Assembly: GCA_013297575.1 (NCBI GenBank)
Contig: JAAFHO010000017.1
Span: 1 to 21,898, forward strand
Direction of reading: 5' to 3'
DNA length: 21,898 bases
Source of the DNA: Chitinophagales bacterium
Lineage (GTDB): Bacteria; Bacteroidota; Bacteroidia; Chitinophagales; Saprospiraceae
The translations under genes were made by a program, and so were the position numbers. Under the pieces are notes generated by a model. It was not told the DNA's origin, ran no database searches, and saw only the letters and a program-made list of their open reading frames with translations. Shown here one piece after another: positions 15,352-21,898 of the stretch; position 1 is the first letter of the stretch; every line of letters starts with the position of its first letter.

Positions 15352-16368
15352 ATGAAATTATTAAAAGTACTACTCTATATCATTTTGGTCGTAGTTGGAT
15401 TGTTCTTATTGCTAGGTCTTTTTGCTACAAAAGAATACCATATAGAGCGAAGTATGGTGATTGATGCACCCAAGTCTTTGGTGTACGAACACGCTAGATA
15501 CTTCAAAAATTTTGATGCTTGGTCGCCTTGGACAGCCTTGGATCCAGAACAAAAAGTAACAATAACTGGTACAGATGGAGAAGTAGGAGCAAAGCATAGT
15601 TGGTCCGGCAATGATAACGTAGGCGAAGGTAGCCAAACCATTACAGCCATTAGCCCAGATAGGATTGATATATTGACGGAGTTTTTGCGCCCTTTTAAAA
15701 GCGTATCTCCAACGGCTTATAGGTTTGAATCTATGGGCAATAAATGTAAAGTACATTGGACATTTGAGATGAAAGCACCTTTCCCAATGAATGGGCTAAT
15801 GATGTTTACCGATGTGGACAAAGCCATTGGCAAAGATTTTGAAATGGGGCTTGAAAACCTCAAGCGGATCACTGAAGAGATGGCGCACCGAAAATATAAA
15901 GGCTACGAGGTAACAGAAGATGCAATGTTTGCAGGGCGTACCTATTATGGTGTACGCAGTGTAACGGATAGTGCTGCTATTGAATCCGTGTTTGCCAAAA
16001 ATATGACTAAAACGCTAAGCGCTTTTAAAGCCAGTAATATTGTGCCCAAAGGCAATGCCGCTGCTATTTATTATACTTGGGCAGGCGGTAAAGCGGATAT
16101 GGCGGTAGGTATGCCAGCGGATAAAGGTTTATCCATTGCAGGTTTACAAGCCTTTAATCTAAGTGCTGGCAGTGCTTATTCTGTTGATTACTACGGCCAT
16201 TCTGCGGGTACAATGAAGGCGCATTTAGCCCTGGAAGATTATTTCAAAGCAAATAATATGACGATGGTAGGCCCCGCCGTGGAAGAGTATGTGGTAACAG
16301 GACAAACTGAACCTGATACCAATAAGTGGTTAACGAAGATCATTTACTTTTCAGAAAGTAAAAAATAA
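15352..16368 (+). CDS. Membrane-anchored SRPBCC / GyrI-like ligand-binding protein
   Basis: A 338-residue protein with an N-terminal hydrophobic anchor (about 2-22, start MKLLKVLLYIILVVVGLF). An SRPBCC/polyketide-cyclase-like domain follows (about 28-175), with the family start EYHIERSMVIDAPKSLVYE. A GyrI-like effector-binding domain comes last (about 185-335). Both folds bind small hydrophobic ligands; together they are common in Bacteroidota, but the ligand is unknown. The ATG at 15352 gives the start usual for these proteins. An alternative ATG at 15313 has an AGGA directly upstream and would add 13 polar residues. There is no catalytic motif. The gene is divergent from aroQ, and a separate promoter starts the next gene, so it is probably monocistronic. 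Confidence 0.82.
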   Translation: MKLLKVLLYIILVVVGLFLLLGLFATKEYHIERSMVIDAPKSLVYEHARYFKNFDAWSPWTALDPEQKVTITGTDGEVGAKHSWSGNDNVGEGSQTITAISPDRIDILTEFLRPFKSVSPTAYRFESMGNKCKVHWTFEMKAPFPMNGLMMFTDVDKAIGKDFEMGLENLKRITEEMAHRKYKGYEVTEDAMFAGRTYYGVRSVTDSAAIESVFAKNMTKTLSAFKASNIVPKGNAAAIYYTWAGGKADMAVGMPADKGLSIAGLQAFNLSAGSAYSVDYYGHSAGTMKAHLALEDYFKANNMTMVGPAVEEYVVTGQTEPDTNKWLTKIIYFSESKK

Positions 16369-16452
16369 AGTAAATTTTGGACAGTTTTGGACTATTTTTC
16401 TGTTTTTGTAAATGTTTTTTTTAAAGAACATACGGAATGATTTTGAAAAATA

Positions 16453-16460
16453 TACCTTTG
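16453..16460 (+). promoter_or_regulatory. -7 box TACCTTTG of the PUR-domain gene
   Basis: A perfect TAnnTTTG match 48 bp before the GTG at 16508. The predicted start point (about 16466) lies downstream of the in-frame ATG at 16412, which therefore could not be in this transcript. This supports the GTG start. Confidence 0.6.
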
Positions 16461-16507
16461 TCTCAAATTTTTATCATTCATTTTTTTTTCACAAAACATT
16501 AGATACA

Positions 16508-17233
16508 GTGGAATTCGGGAAATTTAGCAGGGGAGACCGTGATGACAAAGGAGGCAGTGACCGCCCACGTTACGGAGATCGCAATGACCGCGGCGGCGAC
16601 CGCAATGATCGCGGTGGTGATCGCGGTGGTGACCGTCCACGATTTGGTGGCGGTGGCGACCGCAATGACCGAGGTGGTGACCGTCCACGTTTTGGCGGTG
16701 GCGGTAACGACCGAGGCGGTGACCGTCCACGTTTTGGCGGTGGCGGCGGAGATCGTCCACGCAATCGTTATGGAGATCGGAATGACCGCGGTGATCGTGG
16801 CGATCGTGGCAATTTTGACCGCGAGCAAGACGAAAGCGTATTTTCCAAAAAAGTACGTGCTGGCAAACGCCGCACCTATTTCTTGGATGTTCGTAAAACA
16901 CGCGGTGAAGACTTTTTTATCACTATTACCGAAAGCACACGCAAGGATGACGGCTTTGGTTACAAACGCCATAAAATCTTTTTGTACAAGGAAGATTTTA
17001 ACCGATTTGCGGCATCGTTGAATGAAGTAGTAGAGCATGTCAAAAAAGATCTAATGCCTAATTTCGATTACGAGGAATTTGATCGCCGTCAAGCAGAATG
17101 GGATGCTCAGAATCGTAACGAAGACGAGGACGAAGGCGTAGATAATGTGGACATGGCTAGTGATGATTTTGCCGATGAAGATGATACGCAAAGCAAAAAA
17201 AGCAAAGACGACGACGACGACGTTTCTTGGTAA
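16508..17233 (+). CDS. PUR-domain nucleic-acid-binding protein with RGG-rich N-terminus
   Basis: A Bacteroidota PUR-alpha-type (DUF3276) protein of 241 residues from a GTG start at 16508. The N-terminal half (about 8-104) is low-complexity Arg/Gly/Asp with RGGDRPRFGGGG-type repeats, like eukaryotic RGG boxes. The PUR repeat covers about 106-190, starting ESVFSKKVRAGKRRTYF and holding KRHKIFLYKEDFNRF. The C-terminus is strongly acidic (runs of D and E). PUR proteins bind single-stranded DNA or RNA; the RGG part suggests RNA contacts or condensate formation, and the acidic tail may compete for the same surface. The start is inferred from the -7 promoter box at 16453 and from the unlikely composition of the 32 residues between the ATG at 16412 and the GTG. 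A 300 bp gap follows before citrate synthase. Confidence 0.85.
   Translation: MEFGKFSRGDRDDKGGSDRPRYGDRNDRGGDRNDRGGDRGGDRPRFGGGGDRNDRGGDRPRFGGGGNDRGGDRPRFGGGGGDRPRNRYGDRNDRGDRGDRGNFDREQDESVFSKKVRAGKRRTYFLDVRKTRGEDFFITITESTRKDDGFGYKRHKIFLYKEDFNRFAASLNEVVEHVKKDLMPNFDYEEFDRRQAEWDAQNRNEDEDEGVDNVDMASDDFADEDDTQSKKSKDDDDDVSW
16560..16770 (+). repeat. Coding repeats of the RGG region
   Basis: Short GC-rich units of about 30-40 bp, each with GGTGACCGTCCACG followed by TTTGG and a run of GGCGGT, recur four or so times. Lengths vary at the Gly runs, as expected for slippage or unequal exchange. The DNA is much richer in GC than its surroundings. Confidence 0.75.
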
Positions 17234-17536
17234 AACAAGATAAATCATTCTGACAATACCATGTTGGTCTTGACTATATTGGGCATTTATTGCGCCTAAT
17301 TTTAGGTCGTTTACTTGTTTGTATTGCCAGTTAATAGAAAAAATGCAATTCCTCGCAACCATCAGTTGCAAGTTAATGTTATGCGGTGCAACTACATACT
17401 TATATGCTGATGCTTTGGAATTCGACATACAACGAAAGCGAAGTTGCCCTCTGTGGTACTTCGCTTTCGTGCATTGAACACAATTCAAATACTTAATTGG
17501 TCAGCCCTATTACTATTTCAACCATTCAAATTTTTT
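17234..17536. other. Intergenic region before citrate synthase
   Basis: 303 bp with one strong hairpin (17432-17470) and smaller ones (GCAAC/GTTGC near 17358-17372). No TAnnTTTG match upstream of the citrate synthase start was found. A 44-codon reading frame (17343-17477) is present but has no support as a gene. Confidence 0.55.
17432..17470. promoter_or_regulatory. 13 bp-stem hairpin upstream of citrate synthase
   Basis: CGAAAGCGAAGT (17433-17444) pairs perfectly with ACTTCGCTTTCG (17458-17469) around a 13 nt loop; one more A-T pair closes the stem. No T run follows on either strand, so it is not a classical terminator. It may end or stabilise the PUR mRNA, or mark a leader element of citrate synthase. 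Confidence 0.55.
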
Positions 17537-18853
17537 ATGGACATATTAAAAGAGATATTTTTTGAAAAATCTCAAGCACAAGCAAAAGAACTTAAAGAGT
17601 TTTTAAAACAGTACGGAACACAACAAGTAGATGATGTTACCGTAGATCAAGTAGTAGGTGGTATGCGCGATATCACCTCCATGCTTTGGGAGCCATCCCT
17701 ATTAGATGCCGAAGAAGGTATCCGTTTTCGCGGTTTTTCTATCCCTGAACTCAAAGAAAAACTCCCAACTGCCCAAAATGGTAACGAACCGCTTCCCGAA
17801 GGCTTGTTTTGGTTGATGCTTACTGGTGATCTACCTACAAAAGAACAAGTTAAATGGTTAACCGAGGCTTGGGTACGTCGTGCTCATGTACCCGATCACG
17901 TATTTACAGCCATTGAAGCGCTTCCAATAGATGCGCACCCAATGACTCAGTTTTCAATAGGTATTATGGCGATGCAGAACACCAGTGTGTTTGCTCAACG
18001 CTATACAATGGGGTTGAATAAATCAGAATATTGGGATGCTACCTATGAAGATACAATGAATATCATTGCGCGATTACCGCGTATTGCTGCATTTATCTAT
18101 AACCGAGTTTACCGAAATGGTGTGCAAACGCTTCCCGATATTTCTTTGGATTGGGCGGGTAATTTTGCGCACATGCTCGGATTTGAAGACAATGGATTCA
18201 AGGAATATATGCGCCTTTTCCAAATGATTCACGCCGACCACGAAGGCGGTAATGCTTCTGCCCATACCACGCACCTCACAGGTTCTACTTTGAGCGATCC
18301 TTATTTGTCATTGAGCGCGGGTATGAACGCACTTGCCGGACCATTACACGGCTTGGCCAATCAAGAGGTTATCCGATGGATACAAAAAATGGTGGAAACC
18401 TTGGGTACGAGCAAACCTACTCGCGAACAAATTGCAGAATACGTAAAAAGTACCCTAGCCAGTGGCCGAGTTGTACCTGGTTATGGCCATGCTGTACTGC
18501 GCAAACCAGACCCACGTTATATGGCTCAGCGCCAGTTTGCAGAGGATAATGTACAAGATAGTGATTTGGTAAAAATCGTATGGAAAATATTCGATGTAGT
18601 ACCACCTATTCTCTCCAGCCTTGGCAAAGTAAAAAATCCGTGGCCTAATGTAGATGCTCATAGTGGTTCGCTATTGATCCATTACGGCATGAAAGAATAC
18701 AATTTCTATACAGTATTGTTTGGCGTTAGTCGCTCCTTAGGCGTTTTGGCTGCTCAATGCTGGGCTAGGGCCTTAATGTTGCCACTCGAACGACCAAAAT
18801 CAGTAACGATTAATTGGTTGAAAGAGCATGTGACGAAGACCACCGAAGATTAA
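17537..18853 (+). CDS. gltA: Citrate synthase, mitochondrial-type
   Basis: Condenses acetyl-CoA and oxaloacetate to citrate, the entry step of the TCA cycle, in the cytoplasm. The 438-residue protein aligns with the long eukaryote-like (Si) class rather than the shorter E. coli type. Catalytic residues are in family context: H271 in GPLHGLANQE, H318 in VVPGYGHAVLR and D373 in NVDAHSG, almost the same positions as in pig citrate synthase (274, 320, 375). The segment IHADHEGGNASAHTTHLTGS is also characteristic. The ATG at 17537 starts the usual first helix; upstream in-frame codons look non-coding and overlap a hairpin. The gene is followed by a strong bidirectional terminator. Confidence 0.96.
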   Translation: MDILKEIFFEKSQAQAKELKEFLKQYGTQQVDDVTVDQVVGGMRDITSMLWEPSLLDAEEGIRFRGFSIPELKEKLPTAQNGNEPLPEGLFWLMLTGDLPTKEQVKWLTEAWVRRAHVPDHVFTAIEALPIDAHPMTQFSIGIMAMQNTSVFAQRYTMGLNKSEYWDATYEDTMNIIARLPRIAAFIYNRVYRNGVQTLPDISLDWAGNFAHMLGFEDNGFKEYMRLFQMIHADHEGGNASAHTTHLTGSTLSDPYLSLSAGMNALAGPLHGLANQEVIRWIQKMVETLGTSKPTREQIAEYVKSTLASGRVVPGYGHAVLRKPDPRYMAQRQFAEDNVQDSDLVKIVWKIFDVVPPILSSLGKVKNPWPNVDAHSGSLLIHYGMKEYNFYTVLFGVSRSLGVLAAQCWARALMLPLERPKSVTINWLKEHVTKTTED

Positions 18854-18874
18854 GTATTTGTAGTAACGATAATA

Positions 18875-18937
18875 AAAAAACGGTGCAATAATACCTTGGC
18901 CTATAGAAAAGGTCGAGGTATCATTGCACCGTTTTTT
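18875..18937. terminator. Bidirectional terminator between citrate synthase and HIT gene
   Basis: AAAAAACGGTGCAAT (18875-18889) pairs perfectly with ATTGCACCGTTTTTT (18923-18937), and an inner ATACC/GGTAT stem extends it. T or A runs flank both sides, so it works as an intrinsic terminator in both directions. It lies 21 bp after the citrate synthase stop and 44 bp from the end of the convergent HIT gene. Confidence 0.9.
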
Positions 18938-18981
18938 ATTTTAACCTGTGCGTGTTACAAAATCAGGGCAACGCCGAGTCT

Positions 18982-19380
18982 TTATTTATTATACACTCGG
19001 CTAATCTCCTCCGCAAGCGCACTCAATTCTGCTCCAGACATATCAATAGCCGGATGTGCAAAACCAAAATCACCCATAGTATTCATCGGGAACAGGTGTA
19101 TGTGCGCGTGTGGCACTTCTAAACCGACTACCGCAACACCCACTTTGAGACAAGGCACTACGGTTTTTATGGCAGCGGCCACTTGTTTGGAAAAGACCAT
19201 CAGCGCTTGCAAGTCAGCATCCGGCAAATCAAAAATATAATCTATTTCCTTTTTAGGAATACAGAGCGTGTGTCCCTTTGTACGGGGCGTAATATCTAAA
19301 AAAGCCAAAAAATCTTGGGTTTCGGCTACTTTGTAACAAGGAATCTCTCCGTTTACGATACGTGTAAAAATGCTTGGCAT
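18982..19380 (-). CDS. HIT-family nucleotide-binding hydrolase
   Basis: A 132-residue cytoplasmic protein of the histidine triad family (HinT/Fhit-like), which hydrolyses or transfers nucleoside monophosphates from adenylated substrates. The triad motif PHAHIHLFP is near residue 90-98. The N-terminal SIFTRIVNGEIPCYKV and the DITPRTKGHTLCIPKKE segment are typical of bacterial HinT-like proteins. Length is normal. It begins 8 bp after the cysteine peptidase stop, so the two are probably co-transcribed from a promoter upstream of the peptidase. The cellular substrate is unknown. Confidence 0.93.
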   Translation of the reverse strand: MPSIFTRIVNGEIPCYKVAETQDFLAFLDITPRTKGHTLCIPKKEIDYIFDLPDADLQALMVFSKQVAAAIKTVVPCLKVGVAVVGLEVPHAHIHLFPMNTMGDFGFAHPAIDMSGAELSALAEEISRVYNK

Positions 19381-19388
19381 GGTGTGTT

Positions 19389-20663
19389 TTATTCAGATTT
19401 TGGTGCTTGAGGCGATGTTGGGGCGGTCATTGGCTTTATTCTTTTAATTTTTGCCGGATCCTTAACTTTTAGGTCATTATTGCTGCCAGTAGGGCTTCCT
19501 TCTATTTCACCTAAACCAAGGCTTTTACGAATATCCGCAGGCAAAGCACTTTTGTTGACCATAAAAGAAATCGTGTTCAGGCGCATATAAGCCTCTGATA
19601 CACGCAAATACCCTTTAAGTGCCGAAATTTCGCCCCAAGAATTCTTTACGCGATAGTACTTTTCTGATTGGGTCGTTTCAATATCAGTACCTGTGATGTG
19701 CATCAAATGATCGTCCATGGTTACTTGTTGGTCAAATAATTCTTGACGGAATGCCTGTGTTACGGTGGGTTGTGGTTCAATGAATTTAAAACTGCCTTCG
19801 CGTTGAATTTCCGTTTTTTCATCCCATTTTTTTGCAGGAACAATAGCAAGGCCATTTTTTGCGGAGAAGCCATCATTGCTTACATCTGCATCCCATTCCA
19901 CGGAGTAACCTTGTTCCAACGAATGGTTAAGGGCGCGCATCATCTCGTCTAAAGGAAGATTATACATCGTACCATTAGCAAAATTATCGGGTATTTCGAG
20001 GATAAATGGTTCATAAAACGGGTGGTGGGTAAAAGACGTAATGGTCACATAATCCTCCGTTTTGATGCCTAAAAAATCGCGGTAAATAGACGGTGTAAAT
20101 TGACGGCCATCCACGGTAAATTTGGTAGGTACCTTACCAAACTCATCGTCTAATATACCATCAATCGTAGCAAGCCAGTTTTTGGGTAATTTCCCATCTT
20201 TGCCTAGTTTAGCAAATTCAACGCATTTATCTTTGAGTTTTGCCTCTAATTTGCTGTGATCGTAACCCGTAAGGATGTTTTTCCGTCCTGGATATTCGGT
20301 TTCTGGAACAATACCATATCGTTGTACCGCACGAATCAAATCGTGCGCCAAACCGCCTTCTCCAAACTGAGCATTTCCTTGTCGGCGGACATAGTTTTCG
20401 CATTTCTCGCGATAAATAGAACGCACCACATACATTTCGGAAAGATCTACGTCCAGATTACTGATACGTTTTACTTCACTTTCCAAAAATGATGCGCAAC
20501 TAAAGGCCCAACAAGTGCCCGTTTGTTGCTGGTTTTTGACTGGAGTAGCGGCAAGTTGTTTGTCGGCCTTGAATGTATAGGGCTCTCTTTCCTGTGCCAC
20601 TGCCAGCGATTGAAAACCAAGTAGGCTTGTTGCAAAAATAAGTAATTTATTTGTAATCTTCAT
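19389..20663 (-). CDS. Exported C1 cysteine aminopeptidase, PepC/bleomycin-hydrolase type
   Basis: A papain-fold peptidase of 424 residues. A signal peptide (about 1-23, ending SLAVAQ) directs it out of the cytoplasm, unlike the classical cytoplasmic PepC. The active site is complete: Q45 and C51 in NQQQTGTCWAFS, H319 in DDHLMHITG and N341 in VKNSWG. The insertion between Cys and His is long, as in the bleomycin hydrolase group, where it shapes a self-compartmentalising hexamer. The C-terminus extends past residue 380 with a Lys/Pro-rich tail instead of the short tail that caps the active site in PepC, so aminopeptidase specificity is uncertain. The gene precedes the HIT gene by 8 bp on the same strand and is divergent from the nucleotidyltransferase-like gene. 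Confidence 0.9.
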   Translation of the reverse strand: MKITNKLLIFATSLLGFQSLAVAQEREPYTFKADKQLAATPVKNQQQTGTCWAFSCASFLESEVKRISNLDVDLSEMYVVRSIYREKCENYVRRQGNAQFGEGGLAHDLIRAVQRYGIVPETEYPGRKNILTGYDHSKLEAKLKDKCVEFAKLGKDGKLPKNWLATIDGILDDEFGKVPTKFTVDGRQFTPSIYRDFLGIKTEDYVTITSFTHHPFYEPFILEIPDNFANGTMYNLPLDEMMRALNHSLEQGYSVEWDADVSNDGFSAKNGLAIVPAKKWDEKTEIQREGSFKFIEPQPTVTQAFRQELFDQQVTMDDHLMHITGTDIETTQSEKYYRVKNSWGEISALKGYLRVSEAYMRLNTISFMVNKSALPADIRKSLGLGEIEGSPTGSNNDLKVKDPAKIKRIKPMTAPTSPQAPKSE

Positions 20664-20691
20664 TTTTTTAAAAATGTTATAAATGTTGAAG

Positions 20692-20699
20692 CAAAGTTA
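20692..20699 (-). promoter_or_regulatory. -7 box TAACTTTG of the peptidase-HIT operon
   Basis: A perfect TAnnTTTG match on the minus strand, 28 bp before the peptidase ATG at 20663. The predicted leader is about 25 nt. TTTG candidates for -33 lie 11 or 24 bp upstream, neither at the ideal distance. Confidence 0.55.
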
Positions 20700-20758
20700 A
20701 GAAACGGTGTCAAATTAAACGTGCAAATTACGCCATCATTTTACATTTAGCCGTTAAA

Positions 20759-21778
20759 ATGACAACTTTGGTAAAAAAACATATGATTAGAGCAACACTT
20801 TATAATGGAATTGCTACCTTGTATCGTTTTTATAAAGTGATCACTGCTACATATATATCGCCCCTCCACAAGGATGCTATTACGACTGCCCAAATGAACA
20901 ATGCGGTACTGTCGGTGCTGAGCTATTTTGAAATTTTTAGGTATCCGCTTACAATAACTGAAATTCAGCATTATTTATCCATCAAAATATCCTTTGAAGA
21001 TTTATCTAATTGTATCACGCATTTAGTTCAAGCGGGCTTTGTTTATCATTTTGATACCTATTATCAAACGCACCCTGATGCAGGATGGATAGCCGAACGT
21101 CAGGAAAAAAATGCTCGTGCCGCCTTGTTTTTACCCAAAGCATACGCAATGGGACACTTTATCGGGCAATTTCCTTTTGTTAAAGCGGTAATGGTATCTG
21201 GTTCCATGTCCAAAGATTGTATGAGCGAAGACGGCGATATTGATTTTTTTTTGGTCACCACACCCGGAAGGCTATGGCTGGCACGTACTATTTTGGTGCT
21301 GTACAAGAAAATATTCCTTTTTAATTCGCACAAATACTTTTGTGTAAACTATTTTATTGATACCAATCATTTAGAGATAGCAGAAAAAAATCTATTTACG
21401 GCTACCGAATGTGCCACATTACTGCCTGTTTATAATGCAGACATGTACCAGTCATTTATGGCGGCGAATACGTGGGTACAGCGCGATTATTATCCCAATA
21501 TTCCCTTACGGACAACCGAAAAATTAGCGGAACAAAAAAACAATACACTTAAAAAGATAGTAGAATACCTGTTGGGTGGCTTTTTAGGCCATTATTTAGA
21601 TCGTTTTGCAATGCGCCTCACCGTAGGTTTTTGGAAACGAAAATTTAAACATTTCACAGCCAAACATTTTGATATTGCGCTTAAATCAAGGCAATATGTC
21701 TCCAAACACCATCCTTTGGGGTTTCAGGAACGGGTGATGAATAAGTATGAGGAATTGATGGGGGGGCGGGCTTTTTAG
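20759..21778 (+). CDS. Nucleotidyltransferase-fold protein (pol beta superfamily)
   Basis: A 339-residue protein with a minimal nucleotidyltransferase signature: G148-S149 followed by D160 and D162 (GSMSKD then GDIDFFLV), the GS-x(n)-DxD metal-binding pattern. A winged-helix-like region precedes it (about 46-110, with SYFEIFRYPLTITEIQHYL), a layout seen in Bacteroidota proteins of unknown role. The substrate could be a nucleotide, an RNA or a small molecule; nothing in the sequence decides. The start is uncertain: ATG codons occur at 20759, 20783 and 20894, and recognisable family sequence begins at 20894. An AACTTTG promoter-like box overlapping 20766-20772 would favour a downstream start. 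The C-terminal third is basic and helical. Confidence 0.7.
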   Translation: MTTLVKKHMIRATLYNGIATLYRFYKVITATYISPLHKDAITTAQMNNAVLSVLSYFEIFRYPLTITEIQHYLSIKISFEDLSNCITHLVQAGFVYHFDTYYQTHPDAGWIAERQEKNARAALFLPKAYAMGHFIGQFPFVKAVMVSGSMSKDCMSEDGDIDFFLVTTPGRLWLARTILVLYKKIFLFNSHKYFCVNYFIDTNHLEIAEKNLFTATECATLLPVYNADMYQSFMAANTWVQRDYYPNIPLRTTEKLAEQKNNTLKKIVEYLLGGFLGHYLDRFAMRLTVGFWKRKFKHFTAKHFDIALKSRQYVSKHHPLGFQERVMNKYEELMGGRAF

Positions 21779-21898
21779 GAAAGTAAAAGTATTTTGTCGG
21801 GTTTGGCAAGATTTTCAGAAAAATCATTCGTGAAGGTCGTTACTGCTGTTGTCATTTTAAAGTGGTTAAATTAATTGTTATCGATGTTTTTTTTGGGG

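Noticed and set aside
16412..16507. ATG start for the PUR protein
   Set aside because: A perfect -7 promoter box at 16453-16460 lies downstream of it, and the added residues are aromatic-rich and unlike the family.
16499..17038. 179-codon minus-strand frame and other long frames over the RGG region
   Set aside because: GC-rich repeats remove stop codons in several frames. The plus-strand PUR frame has the conserved domain.
17343..17477. 44-codon plus-strand frame before citrate synthase
   Set aside because: Its end lies inside the strong hairpin, it has no ribosome-binding site, and the sequence resembles nothing I know.
21775..21855. 26-codon minus-strand frame at the right end, starting MTTAVTTFTNDF
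   Set aside because: It is short, runs into the end of the nucleotidyltransferase-like gene and has no visible promoter box. It could be a gene remnant but cannot be supported.
1..21898. tRNA, rRNA or tmRNA genes
   Set aside because: No T-arm consensus with a matching acceptor stem, or rRNA-like segment, was noticed on either strand by eye.

Overview
The window looks like chromosomal DNA from a member of the Bacteroidota, probably near Saprospiria or Chitinophagia. This placement rests on gene content and signals, not on a database search. The evidence includes several copies of the Bacteroidota promoter -7 motif TAnnTTTG, weak or absent Shine-Dalgarno sequences, a Cys-rich RicT of the Bacteroidota type, a PUR-domain RNA/DNA-binding protein with an RGG-rich front half, a mitochondrial-type citrate synthase and many secreted or lipoprotein-like products. 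Eighteen protein genes can be supported. I see no rRNA, tRNA, CRISPR array or intact transposase.

Left part (1-7.7 kb): ricT runs off the left edge with a tandem-repeat tail. A 630 bp AT-rich gap follows, holding a terminator and the ricT promoter. Next is an APC-family amino acid permease. Convergent to it is a large secreted enzyme that fuses an alpha/beta-hydrolase esterase to a family 3 glycoside hydrolase. A mirror-image cluster of six small palindromes lies between these two genes. An AraC-type regulator is divergent from the fusion enzyme, and a 16 bp direct repeat with 21 bp spacing sits at the enzyme's predicted promoter. Together they look like a small sugar-polymer utilisation unit.

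Middle (7.7-15.2 kb): a second amino acid permease is followed by an overlapping pair encoding an uncharacterised exported protein and a YCF48-like lipoprotein. A periplasmic or membrane-anchored thioredoxin comes next. After a 160 bp MITE-like inverted-repeat element there is a three-gene cell-envelope signalling operon: an ECF sigma factor, a membrane anti-sigma factor with a motif repeated three times, and a secreted DUF4097-like beta-rich protein. AroQ (type II dehydroquinase) is convergent to this operon and overlaps its last codons.

Right part (15.2-21.9 kb): a membrane-anchored SRPBCC/GyrI-like protein, the PUR/RGG protein, citrate synthase, a HIT hydrolase co-directional with an exported bleomycin-hydrolase-type cysteine peptidase, and a nucleotidyltransferase-fold protein. 

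Most genes are ordinary core or housekeeping genes. The items most worth a second look are the esterase-GH3 fusion with its candidate operator, the triple-motif anti-sigma factor, the mirror-symmetric palindrome cluster, the MITE-like element upstream of the sigma factor, and the orphan terminator upstream of ricT.
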